NCBI RefSeq assembly: GCF_007097385.1
Contig: NZ_VJZS01000026.1
Coordinates: 1 to 55,539, forward strand
Source: Flavobacterium sp. ZT3R18
GTDB taxonomy: Bacteria; Bacteroidota; Bacteroidia; Flavobacteriales; Flavobacteriaceae
Reading direction: 5' to 3'
Length of the DNA stretch: 55,539 nucleotides
The position numbers and the translations under genes are program-made. This document shows positions 27,727-35,351 of this stretch, one piece after another. Under the pieces are notes generated by a model. It did no database searches. It had not been told where the DNA came from and saw only the letters and a list, made by a program, of their open reading frames with translations. Every line of letters begins with the position of its first letter. Position 1 is the stretch's first letter.

Positions 27727-27993
27727 CTAACGCTTAATTTTCAAATCATTAATATCCCTTTTCAACTCCAAAAACATATCTTTCACACTTGCAGCTTCAG
27801 CCATTTCTTGTTTACTGTCATTCCGCCCAATATTACACTCGTACTCCCAAATTTCGAGAATGTCAGAAACTTTGACTTCATAAACGGGGTAAAAACTGTT
27901 GTCTGATTCTACAACCAGTACATTTTTCTTGTTTTTATTCAATCGCTTGTACACCATGCCTTCGCTTTTGGTTATCAGTATATAAGTCCTGAA
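27727..27993 (-). pseudogene. C-terminal remnant of an S24/LexA-like regulator
   Basis: Open sequence on the minus strand from about 27993 encodes 'ILITKSEGMVYKRLNKNK', then 'NSFYPVYEVKVSDILEIWEY' and an alpha-helical tail. This matches the end of the S24 peptidase-like domain in Bacteroidota XRE/LexA-type repressors. The helix-turn-helix and the first catalytic half are missing. A stop codon (27994-27996) closes the frame upstream, 27 bp from the AlkB remnant. A Met at 27957 could start a 76-residue peptide, but I take it as a dead stub. Identification is from remembered family sequence. Confidence 0.65.
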
Positions 27994-28020
27994 TTACTAT
28001 CCATCAGAGAAAGAGTGTAA

Positions 28021-28344
28021 AAAGAAATACAGGTTAAATCTAACTACGTTTTGCTAAACCTGTACTGCAATGGCAAGGACGGTGTGGCATGGCACAGTGA
28101 CCTAGAACAGAATTTTTGTAAGGATGCAATTATTGCATCAGTAAGTTTCGGTGAAACCCGCATGTTCCGCTTGCGTCATAAGTTCAGGAAAGATATTGCT
28201 CAGGTAGAAATCCCCTTGCATCACGGTTCACTTTTATTGATAGCAGGAACAACCCAAAGCTTTTGGCAGTATCAAGTGCCAAAAACGGCAAAAGACATTA
28301 TACCCCGTATCAATCTTACTTTTAGACAGATCAATCGTAAATAA
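28021..28344 (+). pseudogene. alkB: C-terminal half of an AlkB-type dioxygenase
   Basis: The frame opens after a stop at 28018-28020 and reads 'NYVLLNLYCNGKDGVAWHSD', then 'ASVSFGETRMFRLRHK', 'LHHGSLLLIAGTTQSFW' and 'IIPRINLTFRQI'. These are the iron ligands (WHSD and a later His in the conserved region) and the 2-oxoglutarate Arg region (RINLTFR) of AlkB DNA dealkylases. The N-terminal half, including the nucleotide-recognition lid, is absent. A TTG at 28051 could start a 97-residue product, but it would lack part of the core fold. I call it a truncated pseudogene created by the deletion that also cut the S24-like gene. Confidence 0.75.
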
Positions 28345-28433
28345 TAATAAATTACTGACGTTATAATTGAATAAATAGCAAATAAATTATTAATTTAGTG
28401 ATACAGTTTACCGATAGCACCTAAAATAGAAAA

Positions 28434-28868
28434 ATGACTGATAACAACGAATTAATCAAATTTTTAGACGCACAAAATCAGGTGTACCTAAAAGCATTCT
28501 CAGAAATAAAAAAAGGCAAAAAGAGTACCCATTGGATGTGGTATATTTTTCCACAGATTAAAGGACTGGGTTCAAGTGAAACCGCAAAACAGTACGGGCT
28601 CAAAGATTTGAATCAAGCCACTACATATTTACAGCATCCCATCCTGGGTAAGCATCTGGTTGAAATTTCTGAGGAAGTATTAAATCTCAACGGAAAAACG
28701 GCAACACAGATATTTGGAACTCCTGACGATATGAAATTACGATCATGCATGACATTATTTTCAAATGTTGAAAATACCAATCCTGTATTTCGGAAGGTAT
28801 TGGAAAAATATTTCAATGGATTACCTGATGAACTCACACTACAATTACTAAACTTGATACGATCATAA
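28434..28868 (+). CDS. DUF1810 family protein
   Basis: This 144-residue protein matches the DUF1810 (calpastatin-like) family. Visible motifs are 'HWMWYIFPQIKGLGSSETA', 'YLQHPILGKHLVEISEEV', 'IFGTPDDMKLRSCMTLFS' and 'NPVFRKVLEKYFNGLPDE'. The length is normal and it looks intact. The biochemical role of the family is not known. It follows the AlkB remnant on the same strand and was probably co-transcribed with the lost repair cassette. A strong terminator follows at 28980. Confidence 0.9.
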   Translation: MTDNNELIKFLDAQNQVYLKAFSEIKKGKKSTHWMWYIFPQIKGLGSSETAKQYGLKDLNQATTYLQHPILGKHLVEISEEVLNLNGKTATQIFGTPDDMKLRSCMTLFSNVENTNPVFRKVLEKYFNGLPDELTLQLLNLIRS

Positions 28869-28979
28869 TCCAAAGCAAATAGTATAATCTGAAAAACATA
28901 TTCCTCTAGCAGAGCTATTAGGTAGGTAGCTATCAATAATAGATTGCTTATTCCCACATTCCGAAAACATTTACCCCTT

Positions 28980-29011
28980 AATCTGACATTTTGAATGTCA
29001 GATTTTTTTTG
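28980..29011 (+). terminator. Rho-independent terminator after the DUF1810 gene
   Basis: AATCTGACATT (28980-28990) pairs perfectly with AATGTCAGATT (28994-29004) across a 3-base loop and runs into a T tract. It ends the DUF1810 transcript and separates it from ssb. Confidence 0.9.
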
Positions 29012-29075
29012 TCTAAAAAATTAAGAAGTTTTAAAGGATATTTTCATTCGAAACGGACTAAAAGGCAGCTAAGAT

Positions 29076-29163
29076 AGTGTCTTAAGGATGCTGCAAGCGC
29101 ATAATGGCTGCGTTGCACTTGCCACCCTCCGGGACTTATAGCTCTCCACATCCTTAAGCCACT
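29076..29163 (+). ncRNA. Candidate structured leader RNA upstream of ssb
   Basis: CTTAAGGATG (29081-29090) pairs with CATCCTTAAG (29149-29158). The helix extends by GTG/CAC-type pairs beyond one mismatch. Inside it, GCAAG-CGCA (29093-29101) pairs with TGCG (29109-29112) and CTTGC (29118-29122), and CCC-TCC-GGG forms a third small helix. The element is GC-richer than its surroundings and lies about 110 bp before the ssb start. It could be a leader, a small RNA, or a single-strand DNA structure used in transfer. No known riboswitch family is recognised. Confidence 0.45.
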
Positions 29164-29270
29164 TTTATCTTGCTTTCTTTTTTTCCGTTTTTTCTTTTGA
29201 AAACATTTTTTGAGTGAGACGGTTACAGAGAAAGTAAGGTAAATAATAGTAATCATTAAAAAATCAAGTT

Positions 29271-29666
29271 ATGGAAATTACAGGAAGAGTAACAGCAGAT
29301 GCCGTAGTTCACAAAGTGAGCAACGACAAACAGGTGGTCAATTTTAGCATCGCTATCAATGACAATTACAAACCCAAAGGAAGCACCGAGGTAAAGGAAA
29401 TAGTAACCTATATCAATTGCTCCTACTGGCTCAGTGCAAAAGTCGCCGAATGGTTAAAAAAAGGAGCGTTGGTAGAACTCTTCGGGCGCATTGGTTTGAA
29501 TGTCTACAGCAATGCCGAAGGCAAAGCATTTGGCAGTTTGACATTTCACACCAACAACATCAAGATTTTAGTATTTGCCAAAAAATCGGAACAGGCAGAA
29601 AATAGAACAGCGCATCCAGCAGTACAGGGAACGACTTCAGAACCAACAGACGACCTACCTTTTTAA
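29271..29666 (+). CDS. ssb: Single-stranded DNA-binding protein
   Basis: This 131-residue SSB of the mobile-element type has the OB fold 'MEITGRVTADAVVHKV', 'VNFSIAINDNYKPKG', 'YINCSYWLSAKVAEWLKKG', 'LVELFGRIGLNVYSNAEGKA' and the acidic tip 'TDDLPF', through which SSB recruits partner proteins. It is followed after 37 bp by the DUF932 gene on the same strand. GC content and codon use are higher than in neighbouring genes, as is common for Bacteroidota conjugative elements. It probably protects single-stranded DNA during transfer and is distinct from the chromosomal copy. Confidence 0.92.
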   Translation: MEITGRVTADAVVHKVSNDKQVVNFSIAINDNYKPKGSTEVKEIVTYINCSYWLSAKVAEWLKKGALVELFGRIGLNVYSNAEGKAFGSLTFHTNNIKILVFAKKSEQAENRTAHPAVQGTTSEPTDDLPF

Positions 29667-29703
29667 TCAAAAACAATTTAATAATCACTTAAAATTTAAC
29701 ATC

Positions 29704-30765
29704 ATGGCACACAATATAAATTACAACGAGCAAACAGAGAAACACAGTTTTTTTAGCGTAAAGGAAAAAGCATGGCACAATTTAGGGCAAATCATACAGG
29801 ACTATCCGACAAGCGCAGAAGCAATTGGGCACGCAGGGTTGGATTACGAAGTGGAAAAACGCAAACTCTTTACACCTTGCTTACAGGAAATCAGTTTGGA
29901 CGGCGAAACCATCCACAATCAAATCGAAGTACCCAATTACTTTAGTACCGTACGCACGGATAACAATGCCGTATTGGGTGTGGTGGGCAAAGACTATCAA
30001 ATCGTACAGAACAGGGATGCCTTTTCTTTTTTCGACAGCATTGTGGGCGGTGACGGAATCCTATACGAAACCGCAGGTGCTTTGGGCAAAGGGGAGCGCA
30101 CATTTATAACGGCTAAATTACCCGATTATATTCGGGTTGGTAACGACGATTTGATTGAAAAATACCTGTTCCTTACGACTTCACACGACGGAAGCGGAAG
30201 CATAACAGCAGCATTCACACCCATACGCATTGTATGTGCGAACACTCTTAATGCAGCAATGAACAGCAAAACCAATACCGTCCGTATTCGTCATACTTCC
30301 AATGCCAAACAGCGTTTGGAACAGGCACATAAAGTTATGGGCATATCCGATATGCTATCGGCACAAATGGAAACTATTTTCAACGATTGGACAAAGGTAC
30401 GTATTACGGACAGCGAAGTAAAAAAACTAATACAGTCTGCGCTCGTTCCCAATAAGGAGGTACTTAAAACCATACAGGACGGTAAGGAAGACGAACTTTC
30501 TACCTGTTTTACTAATATGGTGGACAGCGCCTATGAATATGCTATGAGCGACCCCACACAACTTATGAATACCACAAAAGGCACGGTGTTCGGAGCATAT
30601 AATGCTGTGACGGGGTATTTTCAAAATGTTAGAAATTACAAAGATGATGAAGCCAAACTAACCTCTCTTTTGATGGGGGGCACGGGACAAATACGCACGC
30701 AGTCAGCTTTTAATCTATGTTTGGATTTTGCCAATAAAGGTGCTGATGGACTGATACTTAATTAA
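29704..30765 (+). CDS. DUF932 (phage/plasmid-like) protein
   Basis: This 353-residue protein belongs to the DUF932 family of phage- and plasmid-borne proteins. Motifs are 'SVKEKAWHNLGQIIQDYPTS', 'YFSTVRTDNNAVLGVVGKDY', 'TAKLPDYIRVGNDD' and 'RIVCANTLNAAM'. The family is common next to ssb in conjugative elements, but its function is unknown. The frame is open 43 codons further upstream, but ATG 29704 follows the ssb stop and starts with 'MAHNINYNEQTEKHSFF', as homologues do. The C-terminus seems complete. Higher GC content than neighbours suggests shared origin with ssb. A perfect hairpin follows at 30772, right where IS3 inserted. Confidence 0.88.
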   Translation: MAHNINYNEQTEKHSFFSVKEKAWHNLGQIIQDYPTSAEAIGHAGLDYEVEKRKLFTPCLQEISLDGETIHNQIEVPNYFSTVRTDNNAVLGVVGKDYQIVQNRDAFSFFDSIVGGDGILYETAGALGKGERTFITAKLPDYIRVGNDDLIEKYLFLTTSHDGSGSITAAFTPIRIVCANTLNAAMNSKTNTVRIRHTSNAKQRLEQAHKVMGISDMLSAQMETIFNDWTKVRITDSEVKKLIQSALVPNKEVLKTIQDGKEDELSTCFTNMVDSAYEYAMSDPTQLMNTTKGTVFGAYNAVTGYFQNVRNYKDDEAKLTSLLMGGTGQIRTQSAFNLCLDFANKGADGLILN

Positions 30766-30771
30766 CCTATT

Positions 30772-30798
30772 GATACAGGCAGTAAACCTGCCTGTATC
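30772..30798 (+). terminator. Perfect hairpin after the DUF932 gene
   Basis: GATACAGGCAG (30772-30782) pairs with CTGCCTGTATC (30788-30798) across a 5-base loop, 7 bp after the stop codon. The expected T-rich tail is displaced, since the IS3 element starts at 30799. Beyond the IS the sequence continues TTCTTTAC, consistent with a terminator split by the insertion. Confidence 0.65.
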
Positions 30799-30934
30799 TA
30801 CGCTGCGACCATTTTTTAAACAGAATTTCAAACTAATTAAGGTAGTTTTTCAATTTCAATATTCCAGCCTGTTGGCTAAAATGGGAGATAACTTTTTGGC
30901 TAATTAAAAAAGCCAAAAAAAAGTTATTCTCGTT

Positions 30935-31768
30935 TTATGCCACTTCTTTTTTGTAATAGGTTTGATGAGGCGTTCTGTAATCTAACGCCTGATGAAATCG
31001 CTCTTCATTATAGAACTCAAAGTAATTTTTAAGTCCTTTACGAAGACTTATTCCATCGGTATAGGCTTGCAAATATACATTTTCATATTTGACAGTACGC
31101 CACAATCTCTCAATAAAAATATTATCAATAGCTCTTCCTTTTCCATCCATTGAAATCTGTATTCCGTTGGATAACAATACTCTTGTATGTACATCGCTGG
31201 TATATTGACTTCCTTGGTCTGTGTTAAAAATCTCTGGCTTACCATGGTTTTCAATTGTTTCTTCTAAAACTTCAGCACACCAATCGGCACTCATTGTATT
31301 GCTTACGCTCCAATTCAGTACGTATCTTGTGTGTAAATCTATTATGGCACACAAATACATAAAACCCTTTGCCATTGGGATATAGGTAATATCTGTTGCC
31401 CAAACATGATTCTTGTGGGTAATCTCTAAATCTTTCAAAAGATAAGGGTATTTCTTGTGTGCTTTCACAGGAATTGTGGTACGTGGTTCTCTGTAAATAG
31501 TACGCCAATTAATACGTTTCATTAGTCTTCTAACTCGTTTCTCATTGACTTTAAAACCCTTGTTTTGAAGTAAAACAGTTGTTTTTCGGTATCCATAAAA
31601 CGGGGTAAGTAAGTATTGCTGGTCTAGTAACAACATCATTTCAAGACTCTCATTACTTTCGCCTTTCGGTAAATAATAAAAACAATTCCTGCTAATACAC
31701 AATAACTTACACTGCTTCACCATGCTCAATTTATCCCTACTGTCGATCATTCTTTCTCGTTCTTCCAT
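30935..31768 (-). CDS. IS3-family transposase orfB (catalytic)
   Basis: This 277-residue DDE transposase has the catalytic triad context 'WATDITYIPM' (Asp), 'FNTDQGSQYTSD' (Asp) and 'IERLWRTVKYENVYL' (Glu), with an N-terminal HTH_21-like region ('YYLPKGESNESL', 'YGYRKTTVLLQNKGFKVNEK'). It is probably made mainly as an orfA-orfB fusion through a -1 frameshift on an A9 tract (complement of 31784-31792). The frame is open upstream of the listed Met and reads through 'KKKVEIVP'. The gene appears intact. Confidence 0.93.
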   Translation of the reverse strand: MEERERMIDSRDKLSMVKQCKLLCISRNCFYYLPKGESNESLEMMLLLDQQYLLTPFYGYRKTTVLLQNKGFKVNEKRVRRLMKRINWRTIYREPRTTIPVKAHKKYPYLLKDLEITHKNHVWATDITYIPMAKGFMYLCAIIDLHTRYVLNWSVSNTMSADWCAEVLEETIENHGKPEIFNTDQGSQYTSDVHTRVLLSNGIQISMDGKGRAIDNIFIERLWRTVKYENVYLQAYTDGISLRKGLKNYFEFYNEERFHQALDYRTPHQTYYKKEVA

Positions 31769-31773
31769 TGGGA

Positions 31774-32052
31774 CTATTTCAACTTTTTTTTTAGGAAATC
31801 ATTTTCCAAAGTTAGTTCTCCTATTCGAGCATAAAGCTTTTCCTTGGGAATATCATCCTTTGGAGATTTGCTTTTTTCTGCTGAAAAAACGGCTGAAATA
31901 TTCTTTATAGCTTCTGCCTTCCAAACCGAAATCTGACCCGGTAAAAGTTCATATTTCTTAGCCAACGCCTCAAGAGTCTCTGTCTCTTTTAAGGCTTCTA
32001 AAACTACTTTGGATTTAAAATCCTTACTAAACACTCTTCTTGTTCTTGACAT
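31774..32052 (-). CDS. IS3-family transposase orfA
   Basis: This 92-residue protein has the HTH_8/HTH_28-type DNA-binding domain of IS3 OrfA ('RRVFSKDFKSKVVLEALKE', 'TLEALAKKYELLPGQISVW') and a C-terminal leucine-zipper-like stretch ('LYARIGELTLENDFLKKKLK'). It binds the IS ends. Its last codons run through nine A residues, where -1 slippage would fuse it to orfB. Confidence 0.93.
   Translation of the reverse strand: MSRTRRVFSKDFKSKVVLEALKETETLEALAKKYELLPGQISVWKAEAIKNISAVFSAEKSKSPKDDIPKEKLYARIGELTLENDFLKKKLK
31784..31792 (-). promoter_or_regulatory. A9 slippery site for -1 frameshifting in IS3
   Basis: The minus strand reads CCT-A9-GTTG at the end of orfA. The orfA frame gives 'FLKKKLK' and stops; the -1 frame runs open into orfB through 'KKKVEIVPMEERER'. 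Programmed -1 frameshifting on A-rich slippery sites is established for IS3 elements. Confidence 0.75.
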
Positions 32053-32170
32053 AATTCTGCTAATTTAAGGTTTTTATTCTACCTTAATTCAAACTTCTTT
32101 TCTGTATCAATTTTGGGGAGCAGCATAATCTTCTTTACAATTTAAAGTTCAATCAATAAAAATTAAAAAT

Positions 32171-32299
32171 ATGGATTTCTTTTAATCCCTAATCGCCTTG
32201 CAGGTAGCAGGCGACTGGAAAATAAACATAGCTAAAGAAACTGCGGATAAACTCATTGTGTCTGTATTACTTTTTAATGACAAAAGTCACAGCCCATAA
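32171..32299 (+). pseudogene. PRTRC protein E-like pseudogene
   Basis: From ATG 32171 the frame reads MDFF, a stop (32183-32185), then 'SLIALQVAGDWKINIAKETA' and 'DKLIVSVLLFND' before stopping at 32297. The pattern, a hydrophobic start, 'GDWKINI', then 'LIVSVL', resembles the N-terminus of PRTRC system protein E, a plasmid/integrative-element protein of unknown function. An internal nonsense codon and the missing C-terminus mark it as dead. It lies just past the IS3 element. Family assignment is from memory and is tentative. Confidence 0.45.
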
Positions 32300-32316
32300 T
32301 GGAGAGCTAATGCCCG

Positions 32317-32361
32317 CCGCCGAGCAATTGTTCTTCCTGCGTAAGAACAATTGCTCGGCGG
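32317..32361. repeat. Perfect 19-bp inverted repeat
   Basis: CCGCCGAGCAATTGTTCTT (32317-32335) is followed, after a 7-base loop, by its exact complement (32343-32361). GCCGCC/GGCGG motifs repeat nearby. It is GC-rich in an AT-rich stretch and has no T tail, so it does not look like a normal terminator. It could be a recombination, replication or transfer structure left from the eroded element. Confidence 0.7.
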
Positions 32362-33075
32362 TTGACGGCGGTTACGAACGATTGCCCAGAACATGCCCCA
32401 GTCTATCGACTACGGCAGTTCAAGCAATCCATCGCGATTTTATTTTTTTAATATTAAAATAGACATTTTGACAACCATACTTTCAGAAATAACGAATCAA
32501 ACTATTTTTTTTCATGTTACTTATTTTATATCAGAACATAATCTAGTATTAGGTCTTCTTTTTAAAGTATTCCCGCTTTATTTTAACGACTTCATAACTA
32601 TCTAGTTCTTAAAGCAATTCCTTAAATGGAACGCTTTTTTATAAAAGAATCGTTTTAGTAGCAGTGAATATAAGAGGTGTTTACAAGTGCAAAAGTAACT
32701 CATATAAGTGAAAAAAGGAAGTTTAAAGCCCGTTTTGTTATTCAAATGAGCGAATACTTTCATCACCATTAAAATAATAAAAATAAGAAAAAGAGTATTT
32801 ATTCACTACTCTTTATGTTCAAAATAGCTCTTTAAAAAGTGTCAAAGAGAATCCTGCGGACTCTTGATGTCTTAATTCGTTAGAATAAATAGGGGATGTC
32901 TATAAGCAATTGAATATAGATGCCTTAATTTGGCATCTATATACTTTGTACCAATCTCAATTTTTAATAAAAAAAAATGTTAATTAATATTTTATGAGTC
33001 CAACTTAAGAAACTAAGTAAAAAAGAGACAACAAACTCTCAAGGATAATTTGGTATATTCAGATGCCTTAAGTTT
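32362..33075. other. Intergenic region with a hairpin and the CTATATAC motif
   Basis: No gene is supported in these 714 bp. ATATAGATGCC (32914-32924) pairs perfectly with GGCATCTATAT (32932-32942). It overlaps CTATATACTTTG (32937-32948), a motif that recurs at 33,900, 33,951, 37,601 and, inverted, 37,732. The first 80 bp (32,362-32,440) are GC-richer and may be residual coding sequence of the eroded element. Confidence 0.5.
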
Positions 33076-33828
33076 CTATAGACTACTTTTAACAACATCA
33101 TAAATAATAGCGAGTAAAATAGGAAAAAAGATAGTCGCCATGAGCCACTTCATATTGTTTCTTTTTTTTGTGGCTAATTGAAGATATTCTGGTCCTGTTT
33201 GTAATTCTACTGATGGCCACAGTTTTTCAATGTAAGCATGAAGCCCAAAAGCTGCACTGGCAGATAATATTGGAACACCAATAACATAAAGTGTTGCTAG
33301 AAGCTCATATTGTGTTTTTTCAAAATGGACAAGCCTGAAGTATTCAACATTAAATAGGACAAAAACTGCAGATATTATCCAGCCACTAAATCTGTCTTTA
33401 AACTTTGATTGGTTTTCTGCATTATTTATAATTTCTGATAATCTACTTAATACTCCATTTACCCAATTAGGTTCATCTCCACTAACTGAAATAAAGTTTT
33501 CTGAGTTTTCATCATTTATTAAATGCACCATTTGTACCTCAATATTCTTTGAATTGTCTTTTGTATAAAACCTCATAACAACTTTTCTAACAACTCTGCT
33601 TTCAATAATCTGATTTTCTGTGAAAATTTCATTGGATTGACTTTCAAAAGATGTATTATCAGTCGCATCAACTGAATAGATTATATAGTGGTCAATTGTT
33701 TCATTAGTGCTCAGCGATTTAATTTCTTGTTCAATTATATTGGATAAATCTCTAATTATTTTAGGCGTGATTCTTTTAAAATTAAATACCAGACGTCTTT
33801 TCTCACGAATTATATTGTTTTTCATCAT
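33076..33828 (-). CDS. Membrane protein of unknown function
   Basis: This 250-residue protein is soluble in its first 145 residues, with mixed strands and helices ('RVVRKVVMRFYTKDNSKNI'). It then has three predicted membrane segments at about 150-168 ('GWIISAVFVLFNVEYF'), 178-200 ('YVIGVPILSASAAFGLHAY') and 228-247 ('IFFPILLAIIYDVV'). I recognise no family. It stands alone between the eroded element and the peroxidase operon, on the opposite strand to both. It is as AT-rich as the region around it. No defence or transport role can be assigned. Confidence 0.65.
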   Translation of the reverse strand: MMKNNIIREKRRLVFNFKRITPKIIRDLSNIIEQEIKSLSTNETIDHYIIYSVDATDNTSFESQSNEIFTENQIIESRVVRKVVMRFYTKDNSKNIEVQMVHLINDENSENFISVSGDEPNWVNGVLSRLSEIINNAENQSKFKDRFSGWIISAVFVLFNVEYFRLVHFEKTQYELLATLYVIGVPILSASAAFGLHAYIEKLWPSVELQTGPEYLQLATKKRNNMKWLMATIFFPILLAIIYDVVKSSL

Positions 33829-34168
33829 ATACGATTTAAGACAAATATATTAATTTAAGTCTTTATAAATCTTTTGGATTGGGTTATATTGATAAGGGAA
33901 CTATATACTTCAATACACCAAAAAATTTAATCTATTAAATATATTAGGCAACTATATACGTTAGTATTTAATTGGATAAATTTTCGATGCAGAAATTAGC
34001 AACCCAGTATTTACAAGGGATTTCAGATTTTGAGGTAAAAATAGGATGCGAATCTGAAAAAAATAAAGCAAAATCTTATCCAAAAAAACATTTTTTTTTG
34101 TAAAATATTGAAATTCAATACTGTTAAAATTAATTTAAAAACACTGTTAATATTTAGTCTAAATAAGC
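33829..34168. other. Divergent intergenic region with repeated CTATATAC-type motifs
   Basis: Between the membrane-protein gene and the peroxidase gene, ACTATATAC occurs at 33900-33908 and again at 33951-33959, spaced by 51 bp (about five DNA turns). The first continues as TTCAATACACC, close to the forms at 32,937 and 37,601. A regulator binding both sites on the same DNA face is possible. No gene is supported. Confidence 0.5.
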
Positions 34169-34199
34169 TTGCTGGTATAAAAATGGAATTTTATATTTG
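34169..34199 (+). promoter_or_regulatory. Candidate Bacteroidota promoter for the peroxidase operon
   Basis: TTG (34169-34171) and TATATTTG (34192-34199) match the -33 TTG and -7 TAnnTTTG elements with a 20-base spacer, 28 bp before the peroxidase start codon. This is one of the best-matching promoters in the window. Confidence 0.55.
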
Positions 34200-34227
34200 C
34201 GCCATTATTTTTAATTATTCCAAATAA

Positions 34228-35325
34228 ATGAATAAAAAATACTTATTAATTAGCACTGTAGCTTTAATAATGCTATCCAGTTGTACTGATGATTCCGAAT
34301 ATGTACCTGTTGTTAGTAATAAAATAACAATCGGGAAATTAATTTTCTTTGATAAAAACCTGTCCAATCCTATCGGTCAAGCATGTGCTTCTTGTCACGC
34401 ACCAGAAACTGGCTTTAGCGATCCTTTGCACAGAGACATTTCGGAAGGTGCTGTAACAGGTGCTTTCTCAAACACCAATTCTCCAAATTTAGCTTACAAT
34501 GTATTTTCTCCGGAGCGTACCTATAATACTAAGGATGAAACTTATATTGGAGGCCTTTTTCTTAATGGACGATCCCCAAATTTACAAGAGCAACTCAGGC
34601 ATCCTTTTATTAATCCAGTAGAAATGAACAATGCGGATATTGCAGATGTTATTTCAAAAATAAAAAAGGCATCCTATTATTCCGAAATAGAAAAAGAATA
34701 CGGTATGGCAAAGTCTGACGAGGAATTAATGTCTTATGTTGCGGATGCCTTAGCTGCTTTCGAAACATCAAAAGAAGTAAATTCTTTTACCTCAAAATTT
34801 GATTATTTCAACAAGCAGTTGATCAAATTTACGGATGATGAAAAGAAAGGATTAGCCGTTTTTCAAGGAAAAGGAAAATGTGCACAATGTCACGTTTTAG
34901 AGCCAGACGAAAGAACAGGTAAAATTTTGTTTACGGATTTTAGTTATGATAATATAGGAGTACCTAGAAACGAAAAAAATCCATTCTACAACCAATCTAC
35001 AGCTGTAAATCCTGCAGGAGTCAACTTTATTGATTTGGGTATTGGAGCTATTGTTTCGCAACCTGAACACAACGGAAAATTTCGAGTTCCCACGTTACGA
35101 AACATTGCTATTTCAGCCCCTTACTTTCATAACGGATCCTTTAAAACATTAAAAGAAGTCATTCATTTCTATAATGTTCGTGATGTAAATCCAAGCGAAT
35201 TTGCTACTCCAGAAGTCCTTGAAAACGTAAATAGAGACGAATTAGGTAATTTAAAAATGACTGCCCAGGAAGAAAGTCAACTAGAAGTATTTCTTGAAAC
35301 TCTTACCGATCATTACCGAAAATGA
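34228..35325 (+). CDS. Di-haem cytochrome c peroxidase, lipoprotein
   Basis: This 365-residue protein has a lipoprotein signal (lipobox 'LSSC', Cys 19) and two c-type haem sites: CASCH at 53-57 and CAQCH at 218-222. The order and spacing match the bacterial cytochrome c peroxidase/MauG family, which reduces hydrogen peroxide or oxidises proteins in the periplasm. 'RVPTLRNIAISAPYFHNGSF', typical of the C-terminal domain, is present. It overlaps the TonB-dependent receptor frame by 4 bp if the longer start of that gene is used. The pairing hints that peroxidase activity is linked to uptake of an iron or copper compound. The substrate is unknown. Confidence 0.92.
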   Translation: MNKKYLLISTVALIMLSSCTDDSEYVPVVSNKITIGKLIFFDKNLSNPIGQACASCHAPETGFSDPLHRDISEGAVTGAFSNTNSPNLAYNVFSPERTYNTKDETYIGGLFLNGRSPNLQEQLRHPFINPVEMNNADIADVISKIKKASYYSEIEKEYGMAKSDEELMSYVADALAAFETSKEVNSFTSKFDYFNKQLIKFTDDEKKGLAVFQGKGKCAQCHVLEPDERTGKILFTDFSYDNIGVPRNEKNPFYNQSTAVNPAGVNFIDLGIGAIVSQPEHNGKFRVPTLRNIAISAPYFHNGSFKTLKEVIHFYNVRDVNPSEFATPEVLENVNRDELGNLKMTAQEESQLEVFLETLTDHYRK

Positions 35326-35351
35326 TTTTTTATACTACAAAAACCACAAAT

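Larger units (their letters stand above)
30799..32127 (-). mobile_element. IS3-family insertion sequence, apparently complete
   Basis: This element of about 1,329 bp carries orfA and orfB on the minus strand. Imperfect terminal inverted repeats are seen: TACGCTGCGACC at the left end and, read inward from the right, TATGCTGCTCCCC. Both continue to a shared AATTAAGGTAG. ATC at 30796-30798 and at 32128-32130 looks like a 3-bp target duplication. A 180-bp fragment of a near-identical element is at 48124-48303. The exact ends are inferred from alignment by eye. Confidence 0.82.

Noticed and set aside
29044..29256. Minus-strand frame over the ssb leader
   Set aside because: It coincides with the folded leader and lacks any protein family signal; the RNA structure explains the region better.
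32256..32605. Short plus-strand frames downstream of the PRTRC-E-like stub
   Set aside because: One contains the perfect hairpin and neither shows a family; probably eroded sequence.
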